From an uncultured Acidimicrobiales bacterium (GTDB taxonomy: Bacteria > Actinomycetota > Acidimicrobiia > Acidimicrobiales > CALAML01), in contig CALAML010000260.1 in NCBI GenBank assembly GCA_937925845.1, positions 1-64,000 on the forward strand: a stretch of 64,000 nucleotides of DNA, read 5' to 3'. The translations under genes were made by a program, and so were the position numbers. This document shows positions 28,640 through 38,078 of the stretch, one piece after another. Under the pieces are notes generated by a model that saw only the letters and a list, made by a program, of their open reading frames with translations, was not told the DNA's origin and ran no database searches. Every line of letters starts with the position of its first letter. Within the stretch, counting starts at the first letter, position 1.

Positions 28640-28681
28640 AAAACCAAGAAAGCCGCTCTCTCGTTCAGCGAGAGGCGGCTT
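28640..28681 (-). terminator. Rho-independent-like terminator
   Basis: Minus strand AAGCCGCCTCTCGCTGAACGAGAGAGCGGCTTTCTTGGTTTT: near-perfect hairpin followed by T-rich tract. Confidence 0.7.
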
Positions 28682-28890
28682 CGAAGGAAGGGTTGTGTGG
28701 CGGGTCCTCTTTACGAGACCATCACTCCCGAAGCCGGCGAGGGATTGCGCTCCGACCACCGAGACGAGGCAGGACGCGCGCTGGTATCGACCTGGCGGTC
28801 GATACTCGGTGAGTTCTGTTCTGAAGAACTGGTCATTGCCATGGTGGTCTCGGCGGGTGCACGTAGGTCGTGGCTAGCGCCGGGCTCTCA

Positions 28891-28919
28891 GTTATACGCA
28901 CAAGCGCCGCGGGAGTCAA
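28891..28919 (-). promoter_or_regulatory. Sigma-70/HrdB-type promoter
   Basis: Minus strand TTGACT-N17-TATAAC. Confidence 0.65.
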
Positions 28920-29005
28920 CGCAATTTCCGTAGGTCGATTCCCCCACAACCTCCGCTGCGTGCCAGGCCCGACGCCAATGCAGCAACGCAACTACGGTTG
29001 TGCAC

Positions 29006-29467
29006 ATGGGAGGCTCGGAGCGGGTCGATGTCGAGGCGGTCGCTCGCCCGATCGTCGAACGAGTGGTGTGGAGTTCTGTCGCAACTGTGGGGCCAGACGG
29101 CCATCCGCGCACAAGGTTGATGCACCCGGTCTGGTTCTGGGACGCCGAACTGCCGACAGCTCTGGTCTCGGCTCGCCCAACGTCGCTGAAGGTCGCACAC
29201 CTGGCCGCACAGCCGATGATCAGCTGCCATTACTGGGATCCAGCGCACGACACTGTCGCCATCGACGCCGCCGCGCACTGGGTCCCCGGCGGCGAACGCC
29301 AGGACGCCTGGGAGCGAGTGAAGGCCGTGCCCGAGCCCGTCGGCTTCGATCCCGCGATCATCTGGCCGGACGGTAGCTCGTCGGAGGACTGCGCCTTCCT
29401 GCACTTGACGGCGCATCGCATCGTTGCCCAACGCGTCGGCGAGCCGGCGGTGCACTGGCGTCGCTGA
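29006..29467 (+). CDS. Pyridoxamine 5'-phosphate oxidase-like FMN-binding family protein
   Basis: SSVATVGPDGHPRTRLMHPVWFWD...YWDPAHDTVAIDAAAHWV pattern. Confidence 0.68.
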   Translation: MGGSERVDVEAVARPIVERVVWSSVATVGPDGHPRTRLMHPVWFWDAELPTALVSARPTSLKVAHLAAQPMISCHYWDPAHDTVAIDAAAHWVPGGERQDAWERVKAVPEPVGFDPAIIWPDGSSSEDCAFLHLTAHRIVAQRVGEPAVHWRR

Positions 29468-29666
29468 ACAAGCGAGTTGCCCGAGCTGCAGGAACCCCAA
29501 AGGCCCGCCAGGGCCGACGGGTTCCCAGGGACAGGGGCAAAGCGAGAAAAAGTTCGCAGCGCGACATAAGAGGAGCCAGGGAACCCGACAGGTTCCTGGC
29601 GACGACTGTTAGCCCGAACCCCGGGGTGCCTCAGACGATGTTGTGAGCGCTAGCGAGTGAACGACG

Positions 29667-29757
29667 CGGAGAGGGTGGGATTCGAACCCACGGACAGCGT
29701 TGCCGCCGTCACTTCCTTAGCAGGGAAGCCCGATCAGCCAGACTCCGGCACCTCTCC
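29667..29757 (-). tRNA. tRNA-Ser(GCT)
   Basis: GGAGAGG/CCTCTCC acceptor, CTTCC-CTGCTAA-GGAAG anticodon arm, long variable arm, GTGGGTTCGAATCCCAC T-arm. Confidence 0.92.
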
Positions 29758-29844
29758 TATAACCGTTGCCGATGGTACACCGATTCGGCCTCTGAACCGC
29801 ACGAATTTGCCCCGGCGCGCCCGACAGGACGAACCCGTGGGTCT

Positions 29845-29885
29845 AAAACCTACAAAGCCGCGGCGGTGGCCGCGGCTTCGTTCAG
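29845..29885 (-). terminator. Terminator downstream of tRNA-Arg(ACG)
   Basis: Minus strand GAAGCCGCGGCCACCGCCGCGGCTTTGTAGGTTTT hairpin plus T-rich tail. Confidence 0.65.
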
Positions 29886-29959
29886 CGCGCTTGGAGGGAC
29901 TCGAACCCCCAACCTTCTGATCCGTAGTCAGATGCTCTATCCAATTGAGCCACAAGCGC
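29886..29959 (-). tRNA. tRNA-Arg(ACG)
   Basis: GCGCTTG/CAAGCGC acceptor, TCTGA-CTACGGA-TCAGA anticodon arm, GGGGGTTCGAGTCCCTC T-arm. Confidence 0.92.
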
Positions 29960-30055
29960 TGGGACTCACGAGTCTACGGCGAAACGTCCGGTTCGGCGAC
30001 TGAATTTCCCCACCTATGGCACAGGTCACCAGCCAACGACTCGGTCGGAGACGAC

Positions 30056-30304
30056 TCAGTCGGGGATCTTCACCAGGTCGGGATGTCCGTGGGGGTCGAT
30101 GTTCTCGGCCAACAGTCGGACTGCGGCCTGCACTGCGAAACACTTGTCGCTCGAGTGGATGTTTGAGTAGAAGCTGAGCAGCACTTCGGGTTCGATCACC
30201 CGCCAGCCCTCGATGACTCGTTCCGGGTGACGGTCGACAAAGAAGTCGATGGTGATGCGCCACTGTCGCCCACCGGCCTCAGCATGTTTCTTGTGGGTCG
30301 GGAC
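30056..30304 (-). CDS. Hypothetical protein
   Basis: VPTHKKHAEAGGRQWRITIDFFVDRHPERVIEGWRVIEPEVLLSFYSNIHSSDKCFAVQAAVRLLAENIDPHGHPDLVKIPD; globular-looking composition. Confidence 0.45.
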   Translation of the reverse strand, partial: VPTHKKHAEAGGRQWRITIDFFVDRHPERVIEGWRVIEPEVLLSFYSNIHSSDKCFAVQAAVRLLAENIDPHGHPDLVKIPD

Positions 30305-30305
30305 A

Positions 30306-30461
30306 CTAGATGCCAGCTGTGTTGGCCAGCACGAGGGTGACTGTGCCGACGGCGATGGCGAGCAGCAGGAATCCAACCAATGCTGCGCTGGGGCCGGGTG
30401 AATCCTGCCCCAGGTCCTGGACCTGCTTTTTGTCTATGGCTTTTGCTTCAGACTTCGACAC
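30306..30461 (-). CDS. Small single-TM protein
   Basis: VSKSEAKAIDKKQVQDLGQDSPGPSAALVGFLLLAIAVGTVTLVLANTAGI; start inferred. Confidence 0.4.
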   Translation of the reverse strand: MSKSEAKAIDKKQVQDLGQDSPGPSAALVGFLLLAIAVGTVTLVLANTAGI

Positions 30462-30592
30462 GACCGACACACTCCTGGCTAGAAGGGGTGTCCTCCACAC
30501 AGTTCCGACGCTCCTGCAACCAAAAAGTTACAGAGAAGTTACGAAAATGTACAGAACGGTCGTTTTTCCCAGCAAATCAGGGGAGTTTGGGC

Positions 30593-31624
30593 TTAGGTTG
30601 GCGTGGGTAGGCCGTCATATTTGCGACCTCCAGCCTGCCATTCCTCATAAAGGGTGAAGAAGTCAGCACCGAAGGGGTCACCGCCGGTCAACGGCATGGC
30701 CGAGCGGCGAATGGTGAAGTCATGCGGTGCCAGGCCAGCCGCCGTGTCGAAGTGGGCCTTGGCGGCATCGTCATTGCCCGAGCGGCGGGCATGCAGAGCG
30801 ATCCGGTAGTGAAGTCGGGCCCGAACCTCATCGTCGCTTAGCCCGGTAACCGCGGTGGCCGCCGCGTCGGGTTCGATGTCGACCTCGCCGGTTCTTACCC
30901 AGTTTCGAAGGGCTTCGATGTGGGGTTCGCACGACACACCGGTGAAGTCCTTAAAGATGTCGGTGCCGGGCGCTGCGGTATTGGGGCGCACGATCTTGTC
31001 GTTCTCGTCGATCCACACCACCGTTGGGATGTTGGTGATGGAGTAGAGCTCGGTCACGCGATGGTTGGCGTCCATCAGCACCGGGTAGGTGATGCCGTCC
31101 ACAAAGTCGGCGACGGCTTCGGCGTTCTGCTCAAGCGCGATTGCGATCGGAGTGAAGCCGGTGTCGGCCAGTTCGTCGGCTACTGCCTGCCACCCGGGCA
31201 GGTCGAGGGCACAACCTCACCAGCTGGCGAACACGACCAGCATCTTCTTGCGACCCTTGAAACCGGCGGTGGAGACCTGGTTGCCGTCGAGGTCGGGCAG
31301 CACCAGCTCCGGCGCCATCATGTCGTGGACCGCCACGTTGCGTTGGGCCTTGGGTTGCGAAACTGCCACCACTCCGAGATCGGTATCGACCAATGCGGTT
31401 GCGCCAATTGCTTTAGCCACTGCGGTGAGATCGTAGCCGTCACCCAGTGCCAGCGAAGCCGGATCGCTTACCGGGATGCAGACTTCATCGCGACAGAGGC
31501 CCTCTGGCTTCAGTTCCCAGCCGATGGCGGCCGCGAGCCCGGCGGCATCGACCTCTACCCCACTTTCGGAGATCGCTCCGCCCACCCTGGTTTCGTCTTC
31601 GGCCAACACCACAACTTCGCTCAT
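30593..31624 (-). CDS. Thioredoxin-like/TlpA-type redoxin read through in-frame UGA (31217..31219), candidate selenoprotein
   Basis: ORFs 31217..31624 and 30593..31102 are in the same frame and open on both sides of a single UGA: LVVFASW-UGA-GCALDLPGWQAVADELADTGFTPIAIAL...TNIPTVVWIDENDKIVRPN. Confidence 0.72.
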
Positions 31625-31970
31625 GCCGGAGTATCCCTTTGGTCGCGTCGCCTCAGACTACTGGAGCCTCTGTTCGCCCGACGCCGGACAGGCCCATCGG
31701 GCCTCGAGCCGGAATTTGGCGGTGTACCGGCCCAGACCGTGATCACCGCAAACTCGTTCCAGTGGAGCAGAGTTTCTGGTCCTGAGGGTCTGACCAAATC
31801 GCGGGCAAGTTTGGGTTCGCTGGCGTCGCCCACTCGGGGCGACGCCAGCGTTTTCATTAGTCGGCGAGTCGCTTCCAGAAGGTGACCTTCCTGCGATTGT
31901 GCTCGCTACCACCGCGGGATTGCTGGCATCCTGAACTGTCGCCGCCAGAGAGGCTGCGGACCCCGAACCC

Positions 31971-34900
31971 ATGTCTGACCCGACCGACCCCACCCCCACG
32001 CCATCCAACGAGGCGCCAACCATCACCTATCCGGCCGACCTGCCGATCACTGAACGCCGCGAGGAGATCCTGGAGACCATCGCTAACAACCAGGTGGTGG
32101 TGATCGCCGGTGAGACCGGTTCGGGCAAGAGCACTCAGCTGCCCAAGATGTGTTTGGAGTTGGGCCGCGGCGTCGACCACTGGATCGGGCACACCCAGCC
32201 TCGCCGCATCGCCGCTCGCTCGGTGGCCGACCGCATCGCCAGCGAGTTGGGAACCGAGCTCGGTGGCCAGGTGGGCTACACGGTGCGGTTCAACGATCAG
32301 GTGGGCCCCGATACCTCAATCAAACTCATGACTGACGGCATTCTGTTGGCTGAGATCCAGCGGGATCGCATGTTGCGTCGCTACGACACCATCATCATCG
32401 ACGAAGCCCATGAGCGCAGCCTCAACATCGACTTTCTGCTCGGCTACCTCCACCAGCTGCTCCCGAAGCGCCCCGACCTCAAGATCATCATCACCTCGGC
32501 CACCATCGACACCGAACGGTTCTCGGAGCACTTCGGCGGGGCCCCGATCATCGAGGTGTCGGGCCGCACCTATCCGGTAGAGATGCGCTACCGCCCGCTC
32601 GAGGATGAAAGCAACGGCACCACCCTCGACCAGGCCGAGGGGGTGCGGGAGGCGGTTCGGGAGTTGATGAAGGAGGGGCCGGGAGACGTGCTGGTGTTCT
32701 GCAGCGGCGAGCGCGATATTCGCGACGCAGCCGATGCCATCGCCGAAGCCAAGTTCCCCAACACCGAGACCCTCGCCCTCTACGCCCGCCTGTCGGCCAA
32801 GGAGCAGCATCGGGTCTTCGAACCTCACAAGGGTCGACGGGTGGTGCTGGCCACCAACGTGGCCGAAACCTCGTTGACCGTTCCCGGCATCCGCTATGTG
32901 GTCGATACCGGCACCGCCCGGATCTCCCGCTTCAGCAACCGCACCAAGGTGCAGCGGCTGCCGATCGAGGCGGTGTCGCAGGCCTCAGCCAACCAGAGGG
33001 CCGGTCGTTGCGGCCGGGTTGGGCCCGGCATCTGTGTTCGGCTGTTCAGCGAGGAGGACTTTGAGTCCCGGGCCGAGTTCACCGAGCCCGAGATCCAGCG
33101 CACCAACTTGGCGTCGGTCATCCTGCAGATGGCGGCGCTGAACCTCGGCGACGCCGCCGACTACCCCTTCGTGGATCCACCCGATGCCCGCAACATTCGC
33201 GACGGCGTGGCGCTTCTCGAAGAGTTGGGGGCCGTCGACCCGGAAGCGGCTGGCACCAAGGCCTGGCTCACCCCGCTGGGTCGGAGCCTGGCCAAGCTAC
33301 CTATCGATCCCCGCTTCGGTGCCATGGTGGTGGCCGCCGATCGCCTGGGTTGTCTCGACGAAGTCATGGTGATCACCGCCGGCCTTTCGGTGCAGGACCC
33401 CCGGGAGCGGCCGCGGGAAAAGAAGGGCACCGCTGATGAGTTTCATCAGCGGTTCGAGCATCCGAGTTCCGACTTTCTCAGCTTGCTCGACCTGTGGGAC
33501 TACCTCGAAACCGAGCGGAGAAATCGATCCAACAACCAGTTTCGCCGGATGTGTGGCAAGGAGTTCTTGAACTTCAACCGCATCCGGGAGTGGCAGGACA
33601 TCTACCGCCAGTTGGTGCGGGTGACCAAGCAGTTGAAGCTGGTGCCGTCGAACAACCAGGCCGACGCCGACGCCATCCATCAAGCGCTGGTGGTGGGGCT
33701 GTTGTCGCAGATCGGCTTCCGCGACGGGGAGGGCAGCGACTACCGCGGTGCTCGCAACGCTCGGTTTGCTATCGCTCCTGGCTCGACCCTCTATAAGCAG
33801 GGCCCTACCTGGGTAATGGCCGCTGAGTTGGTGGAAACCAGCCGGCTCTTTGCCCGCACCGTGGCTCGGGTGCAGCCGGAGTGGATCGAGGATGCCGCCG
33901 AGCATCTGGTCACCCGTTCCTACAGCGAGCCGTGGTGGGACGACGAGCGCGGCACGGCCATGGCCATCGAGCGGGTCACGCTATTCGGCTTACCGTTAGT
34001 GGCCGATCGCCGCATGAACTACGGCCGGGTTCGCACCGACATCGCTCGGGAGATGTTTATTCATCACGCCCTGATCGAGGGTGAGTGGGATTCAGCGCTG
34101 CCGCTGCGGAAGCGCTTCATCGACCACAACTCCAAGGTGATGGGTGAGATCGAGGCGTTGGGGGCCCGGTCCCGAAGTCAGGACTTCGCCGTTGAGTACC
34201 AGCGGCTCTACGACTTCTTTGATGGCCGTATCGGCTCCCGGATCACCTCGGCTCAGGATTTCGACCGGTGGTGGCTCGAAACCCTCGAGCAGAATCCGGA
34301 GCTGCTGCACCTGGCCGTCGAGGATCTGATCGATCCCGAAGCGGCCGAGATCGATGACGAGGCATTCCCCACCACATGGACTTCGGGGCCTCACGAGTTG
34401 GCGCTGAGTTATGAGTTTGATCCGGCGAGTGAGACCGATGGCGTGTGTGTGACCATCCCGGTCGAGCTGTTGGGGCAGGTCGACCCGGAGGGTTTCGAGT
34501 GGAACGTTCCGGGCGTACGCACCGAGTTGGTGACCGCTCTGGTGCGGTCGCTGCCCAAGCCGATGCGAAAACGGTTTGTGCCTATTCCTGACACCGTCGC
34601 CAAGGTATTGCCCGAACTCGACCCCGCCGCCGGGTCGCTGGTTGAGTCGTTGCGGCGGGAACTCACCCGGCTCTCAGGGACGCCTGTTGCCGTTGATTCG
34701 TTTGATCTCGACCGGCTGCCGGGGCATCTTCGGCCCACGTTCCGGGTGGTGAACGACGCGGGCGACACCATCGGTACCGGCCGCAACATCCCGGAGCTTC
34801 GCCAAGCTCTCACCACCCAGGTCCGTAGCGTGTTGTCGGAAGCTGGTTCCACCCTCGATCATCCGGCCATGACCACCTGGGAGTGTGGCACTGTCGATCG

Positions 34901-35714
34901 TCAGGTGACGGTGAGCGTGGGTGGCCGTGATGTGGAGGCGTTCCCGGCGCTGGTAGCTGAGGGTGACGCGGTTTCGTTGCGCCTGATGGCGACCCGCCGT
35001 GAACAGGCCGGAACTCATTGGAACGGCACCCTGCGACTGTTGGAGTTGAATCTGCCGAAGGCGGCCAAGGCGCTCAAGCGGCTGGCTACTAACGAGGTGG
35101 CGTTGGCGCTCACGTCCAGCCCATATGAGAACCAGGCCGCCTGGTTCGACGACGTGGCCCGGGCGGTAGTGGAGGCTCTACTCGACACTCATGGCGGTCC
35201 GGTTTGGGATGCCGACGCCTTCGCCGGTCTGCTGCAGCGGGTGCGGGGCGACTATGGCAGTGAGTTGTGGACCGTGGGCCAGCGCTCGGCCCAGCTGCTG
35301 GTGACCCACGCCCAGCTTCGGTCGATGCTGGACCGCACCGACGCGCCAGCCCTGGCCACCGCAGTCGACGATATGAGTAACCATCTGAGCCGGCTGATCT
35401 ACCCCGGGTTTGTCTCGTCGGTGGGCACGGCCCGACTAGAAGACCTCCAGCGATACCTGCGGGGGATTGCCGTTCGTCTCGACAAGGTGTCGGAGCGGGC
35501 GGCCAAAGACGCTCAAGCGATGTCGGGATGTTGGGCACTGGAACACCGCTTCGGCGAGCTGTGCGACACCGTCGGCGTGCGACCCGACGTTTCCGAGATC
35601 GGCTGGATGCTGGAGGAGTTCCGGGTGAGTTCCTTCGCCCAAACACTGGGCACCTCCGGGCCAGTCAGTAAGAAGCGCATCGAAAAGGCCATCGCCGACG
35701 CCCTCTACGCATAA
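31971..35714 (+). CDS. hrpA: DEAH-box ATP-dependent RNA helicase HrpA
   Basis: VVIAGETGSGKSTQLPK, IIIDEAHERSLNIDFLLGYL, QRAGRCGRVGPGICVRL; about 1247 aa with DUF3418-type C-terminus. Confidence 0.94.
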   Translation: MSDPTDPTPTPSNEAPTITYPADLPITERREEILETIANNQVVVIAGETGSGKSTQLPKMCLELGRGVDHWIGHTQPRRIAARSVADRIASELGTELGGQVGYTVRFNDQVGPDTSIKLMTDGILLAEIQRDRMLRRYDTIIIDEAHERSLNIDFLLGYLHQLLPKRPDLKIIITSATIDTERFSEHFGGAPIIEVSGRTYPVEMRYRPLEDESNGTTLDQAEGVREAVRELMKEGPGDVLVFCSGERDIRDAADAIAEAKFPNTETLALYARLSAKEQHRVFEPHKGRRVVLATNVAETSLTVPGIRYVVDTGTARISRFSNRTKVQRLPIEAVSQASANQRAGRCGRVGPGICVRLFSEEDFESRAEFTEPEIQRTNLASVILQMAALNLGDAADYPFVDPPDARNIRDGVALLEELGAVDPEAAGTKAWLTPLGRSLAKLPIDPRFGAMVVAADRLGCLDEVMVITAGLSVQDPRERPREKKGTADEFHQRFEHPSSDFLSLLDLWDYLETERRNRSNNQFRRMCGKEFLNFNRIREWQDIYRQLVRVTKQLKLVPSNNQADADAIHQALVVGLLSQIGFRDGEGSDYRGARNARFAIAPGSTLYKQGPTWVMAAELVETSRLFARTVARVQPEWIEDAAEHLVTRSYSEPWWDDERGTAMAIERVTLFGLPLVADRRMNYGRVRTDIAREMFIHHALIEGEWDSALPLRKRFIDHNSKVMGEIEALGARSRSQDFAVEYQRLYDFFDGRIGSRITSAQDFDRWWLETLEQNPELLHLAVEDLIDPEAAEIDDEAFPTTWTSGPHELALSYEFDPASETDGVCVTIPVELLGQVDPEGFEWNVPGVRTELVTALVRSLPKPMRKRFVPIPDTVAKVLPELDPAAGSLVESLRRELTRLSGTPVAVDSFDLDRLPGHLRPTFRVVNDAGDTIGTGRNIPELRQALTTQVRSVLSEAGSTLDHPAMTTWECGTVDRQVTVSVGGRDVEAFPALVAEGDAVSLRLMATRREQAGTHWNGTLRLLELNLPKAAKALKRLATNEVALALTSSPYENQAAWFDDVARAVVEALLDTHGGPVWDADAFAGLLQRVRGDYGSELWTVGQRSAQLLVTHAQLRSMLDRTDAPALATAVDDMSNHLSRLIYPGFVSSVGTARLEDLQRYLRGIAVRLDKVSERAAKDAQAMSGCWALEHRFGELCDTVGVRPDVSEIGWMLEEFRVSSFAQTLGTSGPVSKKRIEKAIADALYA

Positions 35715-35774
35715 GGGTTGGGCGGCCGGAAACGGTCGTGTTACAACTCGCTTCCCCGGCTGGTATCCGGCTCG

Positions 35775-36785
35775 GTGAATCAGCCACGCTGGAGAGCTGT
35801 GAATCGACCCCTGTTGATCACGGTGCCCGCCCTTTTGGTGGGTACCCCGCTCGCAACCCTGGCCGCGCCACTCGTCTTTGCCGTGGCCTTGCTGGTCGAC
35901 CTGGTGACCTTGCGTTTGCGTCAGCTGTCGACGGTGCGGCTGCTGGCGTTTTCTTTTACCTACCTGTGGTTTACCTCGGCTGGGGTCCTTTGGATGGGTT
36001 GGCTGTGGTTGCGCACCGGCGGGGTTGGTGTCCGCCGGCCCGCCTCCCTCGAGCGCCATCGGGTGGTGCAAGAGTGGTGGGTGACCCGGTTGATGGACGC
36101 GGCCGGGCCGTTGCTGAACCTCGACGTGCAGGTAGACGGCCTGGAGTTGGCCGACGATGGGCGGGCGGTGGTGTTGAGTCGCCACGCCAGCACCCTCGAT
36201 GCGGTGGTGTCGTTTCAGGTGATGGGTCTTCAGGCCAAAAAGAAGGCCCGCTATGTGTTGAAGCGGGACTTGTTGTGGGAGCCGGCGCTGAGCATCGCTG
36301 GTCGGCGGCTGCCCAACCACTTCGTCGACCGCAAGGGCCGTAACACCGAGGCCGAGTTGGCCGCCGTGGGGGCCCTGGCGCGGGGTCTGGAGCCCGACGA
36401 AGTTGTGGTGATCTTTCCCGAGGGAACCTTTCCTGCGCCTCACCGTCGCCAGCGGGCGTTGGCTCGCCTGGCTGATCGGCCCCAGCTTGAGGCGCTGGCC
36501 ACCGGCTACCAAACCTTGCTGCCGCCCCGCACCGGGGGCGTTCGGGCCCTGGTCGAAAACAGCGACGGTGCCGACGTGATCTTTGTTGGCCATGTGGGGT
36601 TCGAGTCGTGTTCGTCGATCGCCCGTATCTGGCGCACGATCCCGTTTCCCGAACCGGTGAAGGTGAAGCTCTGGCGGGTACCCGCTTCGGAGGTGCCGAC
36701 CGACCCGGTCGCCCAGGCCGAGTGGCTCTTCGAGCAGTGGCGCCACCTCGACACCTGGGTCACTACTGAACTGTCAAACCGCTAA
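35775..36785 (+). CDS. 1-acyl-sn-glycerol-3-phosphate acyltransferase (PlsC-like)
   Basis: VVLSRHASTLDAV (HX4D-like) and VVIFPEGTFPAPHRRQRAL motifs; start uncertain (35775 or 35799). Confidence 0.76.
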   Translation: MNQPRWRAVNRPLLITVPALLVGTPLATLAAPLVFAVALLVDLVTLRLRQLSTVRLLAFSFTYLWFTSAGVLWMGWLWLRTGGVGVRRPASLERHRVVQEWWVTRLMDAAGPLLNLDVQVDGLELADDGRAVVLSRHASTLDAVVSFQVMGLQAKKKARYVLKRDLLWEPALSIAGRRLPNHFVDRKGRNTEAELAAVGALARGLEPDEVVVIFPEGTFPAPHRRQRALARLADRPQLEALATGYQTLLPPRTGGVRALVENSDGADVIFVGHVGFESCSSIARIWRTIPFPEPVKVKLWRVPASEVPTDPVAQAEWLFEQWRHLDTWVTTELSNR

Positions 36786-36939
36786 CGCCAACCACCACCT
36801 GGCGCCGGCTCCACCGAGACTCCGGCGCCTTACTGGCGGGTGTCCGCCGAGTCCTGGGTCTGGGTGGGCCAGGAGGCCGGATCGCTGACGGGCTGCGAGC
36901 AGTTGTCGCCGGTGGTGACCCGCCTCTCACTCCCGCGGC

Positions 36940-37515
36940 TCAGTGATCGAGGTCGTCCAACACGCTGATGAGTAGTCGACGCAGTGTCGGCTGGAGTTGG
37001 TGACCATCGAACGGCGCCGCCAACGGTCCACCAACCCACAGGTCGACGATGCCGTGCACCATGCCCCAGGTGATCGCGATCAGGTCGAGGACCTCATAGC
37101 TGGGTGCCCAGCTAGCCGCCTGGCCCCGCTCAAGAATGGCCGCCAACGCGAAGTAGCCGCGCTCGCGTGCTTGCCAGAGCTCCGGGGTATCAACGTTTAC
37201 CAGTTCCAGCCGACTCATCACCGAGAACTGGGCCGGTTGGGCCTCAGCAAAGCGGGCGTAGGCGTCGGCCGCTGCGAGCATGGCCTCGCGTGGGTCCTCG
37301 AGTTCGCTGGCGGCCTCGATGCCGTCGGCCATGGTGTTGTAGGCCCGGGTGATGTAGGCGGTGAAGAGACCGGGTTTGTTCTGGTAGTAGTGGGCCGCCG
37401 CGGTGTGCGAGAGCCCGGCCTGGGTTCCGACCCGCCGCAACGTGACCCCGGAAGGCCCGTGCTCAGTGATCACTTCGTCGACCGCGTCCAAGAGACGCTC
37501 GCTGGTTTCGCTCAC
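36940..37515 (-). CDS. TetR family transcriptional regulator
   Basis: SERLLDAVDEVITEHGPSGVTLRRVGTQAGLSHTAAAHYYQNKPGLFTAY. Confidence 0.87.
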   Translation of the reverse strand: MSETSERLLDAVDEVITEHGPSGVTLRRVGTQAGLSHTAAAHYYQNKPGLFTAYITRAYNTMADGIEAASELEDPREAMLAAADAYARFAEAQPAQFSVMSRLELVNVDTPELWQARERGYFALAAILERGQAASWAPSYEVLDLIAITWGMVHGIVDLWVGGPLAAPFDGHQLQPTLRRLLISVLDDLDH

Positions 37516-37946
37516 GCCAGTTGTTCGGCTCGGAGCGTTGAGGTGGCTGGTGTTTCCGTCGCTGCGGTGCGACGCAAGCCGAGGGCATGACCCACGCCAA
37601 AGACCCCCACGATCGCACCGTCGGCCAACACCAGCGCCTGGCCCGCAGCGGGTTCAACGATGCCGCTCACCACCAGTCCAATCATCATCAGTGGGTACGG
37701 GGCGATCATGGCCAGGTTGAGCTTGCCGAGTGGGCGGGGGTCGGGGCGGCTGATGGCAAAGGCCAGAATCGGCGCGTGGCCGATCAGCGCGACACCCAGC
37801 AACCGCAGCCAGCCATCGATTTCGACCCCAAGCCAATCGCCAACACTGGAAGGGGCGACGACAAGTTGCAGGCCGGTCGCTAGCGAGAAGACGGCGTTGG
37901 CCGCCATGGCGGTGCGGAGAAGCTTGTGGGGTCCGGAAGTGTCCAT
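37512..37946 (-). CDS. Four-TM membrane protein, overlaps tetR start
   Basis: Hydrophobic segments; ATGA overlap with the downstream regulator gene. Confidence 0.7.
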   Translation of the reverse strand: MDTSGPHKLLRTAMAANAVFSLATGLQLVVAPSSVGDWLGVEIDGWLRLLGVALIGHAPILAFAISRPDPRPLGKLNLAMIAPYPLMMIGLVVSGIVEPAAGQALVLADGAIVGVFGVGHALGLRRTAATETPATSTLRAEQLA

Positions 37947-38078
37947 ACCTCACCATAAACAAGAAACTTTACTTTGTAAAGTCGTTTCTTAAAGACGGTC
38001 GATTTGGACCGTAACTTCGGCGGGTGAGCAGTTGGGGCGCCAGTTGGGGGGATGCGGGGCGGCTGGTACTTTGCGGAC

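Noticed and set aside
28079-28759. ORF 28079..28759 (-) and other ORFs overlapping the tRNA cluster
   Set aside because: They are read straight through tRNA genes and a terminator; no protein-like composition.
30593-31624. Interrupted redoxin gene as a simple pseudogene or two separate genes
   Set aside because: Not excluded, but both halves stay in one frame with good coding character and the UGA coincides with the redox position, so recoding is the more interesting hypothesis to test first.
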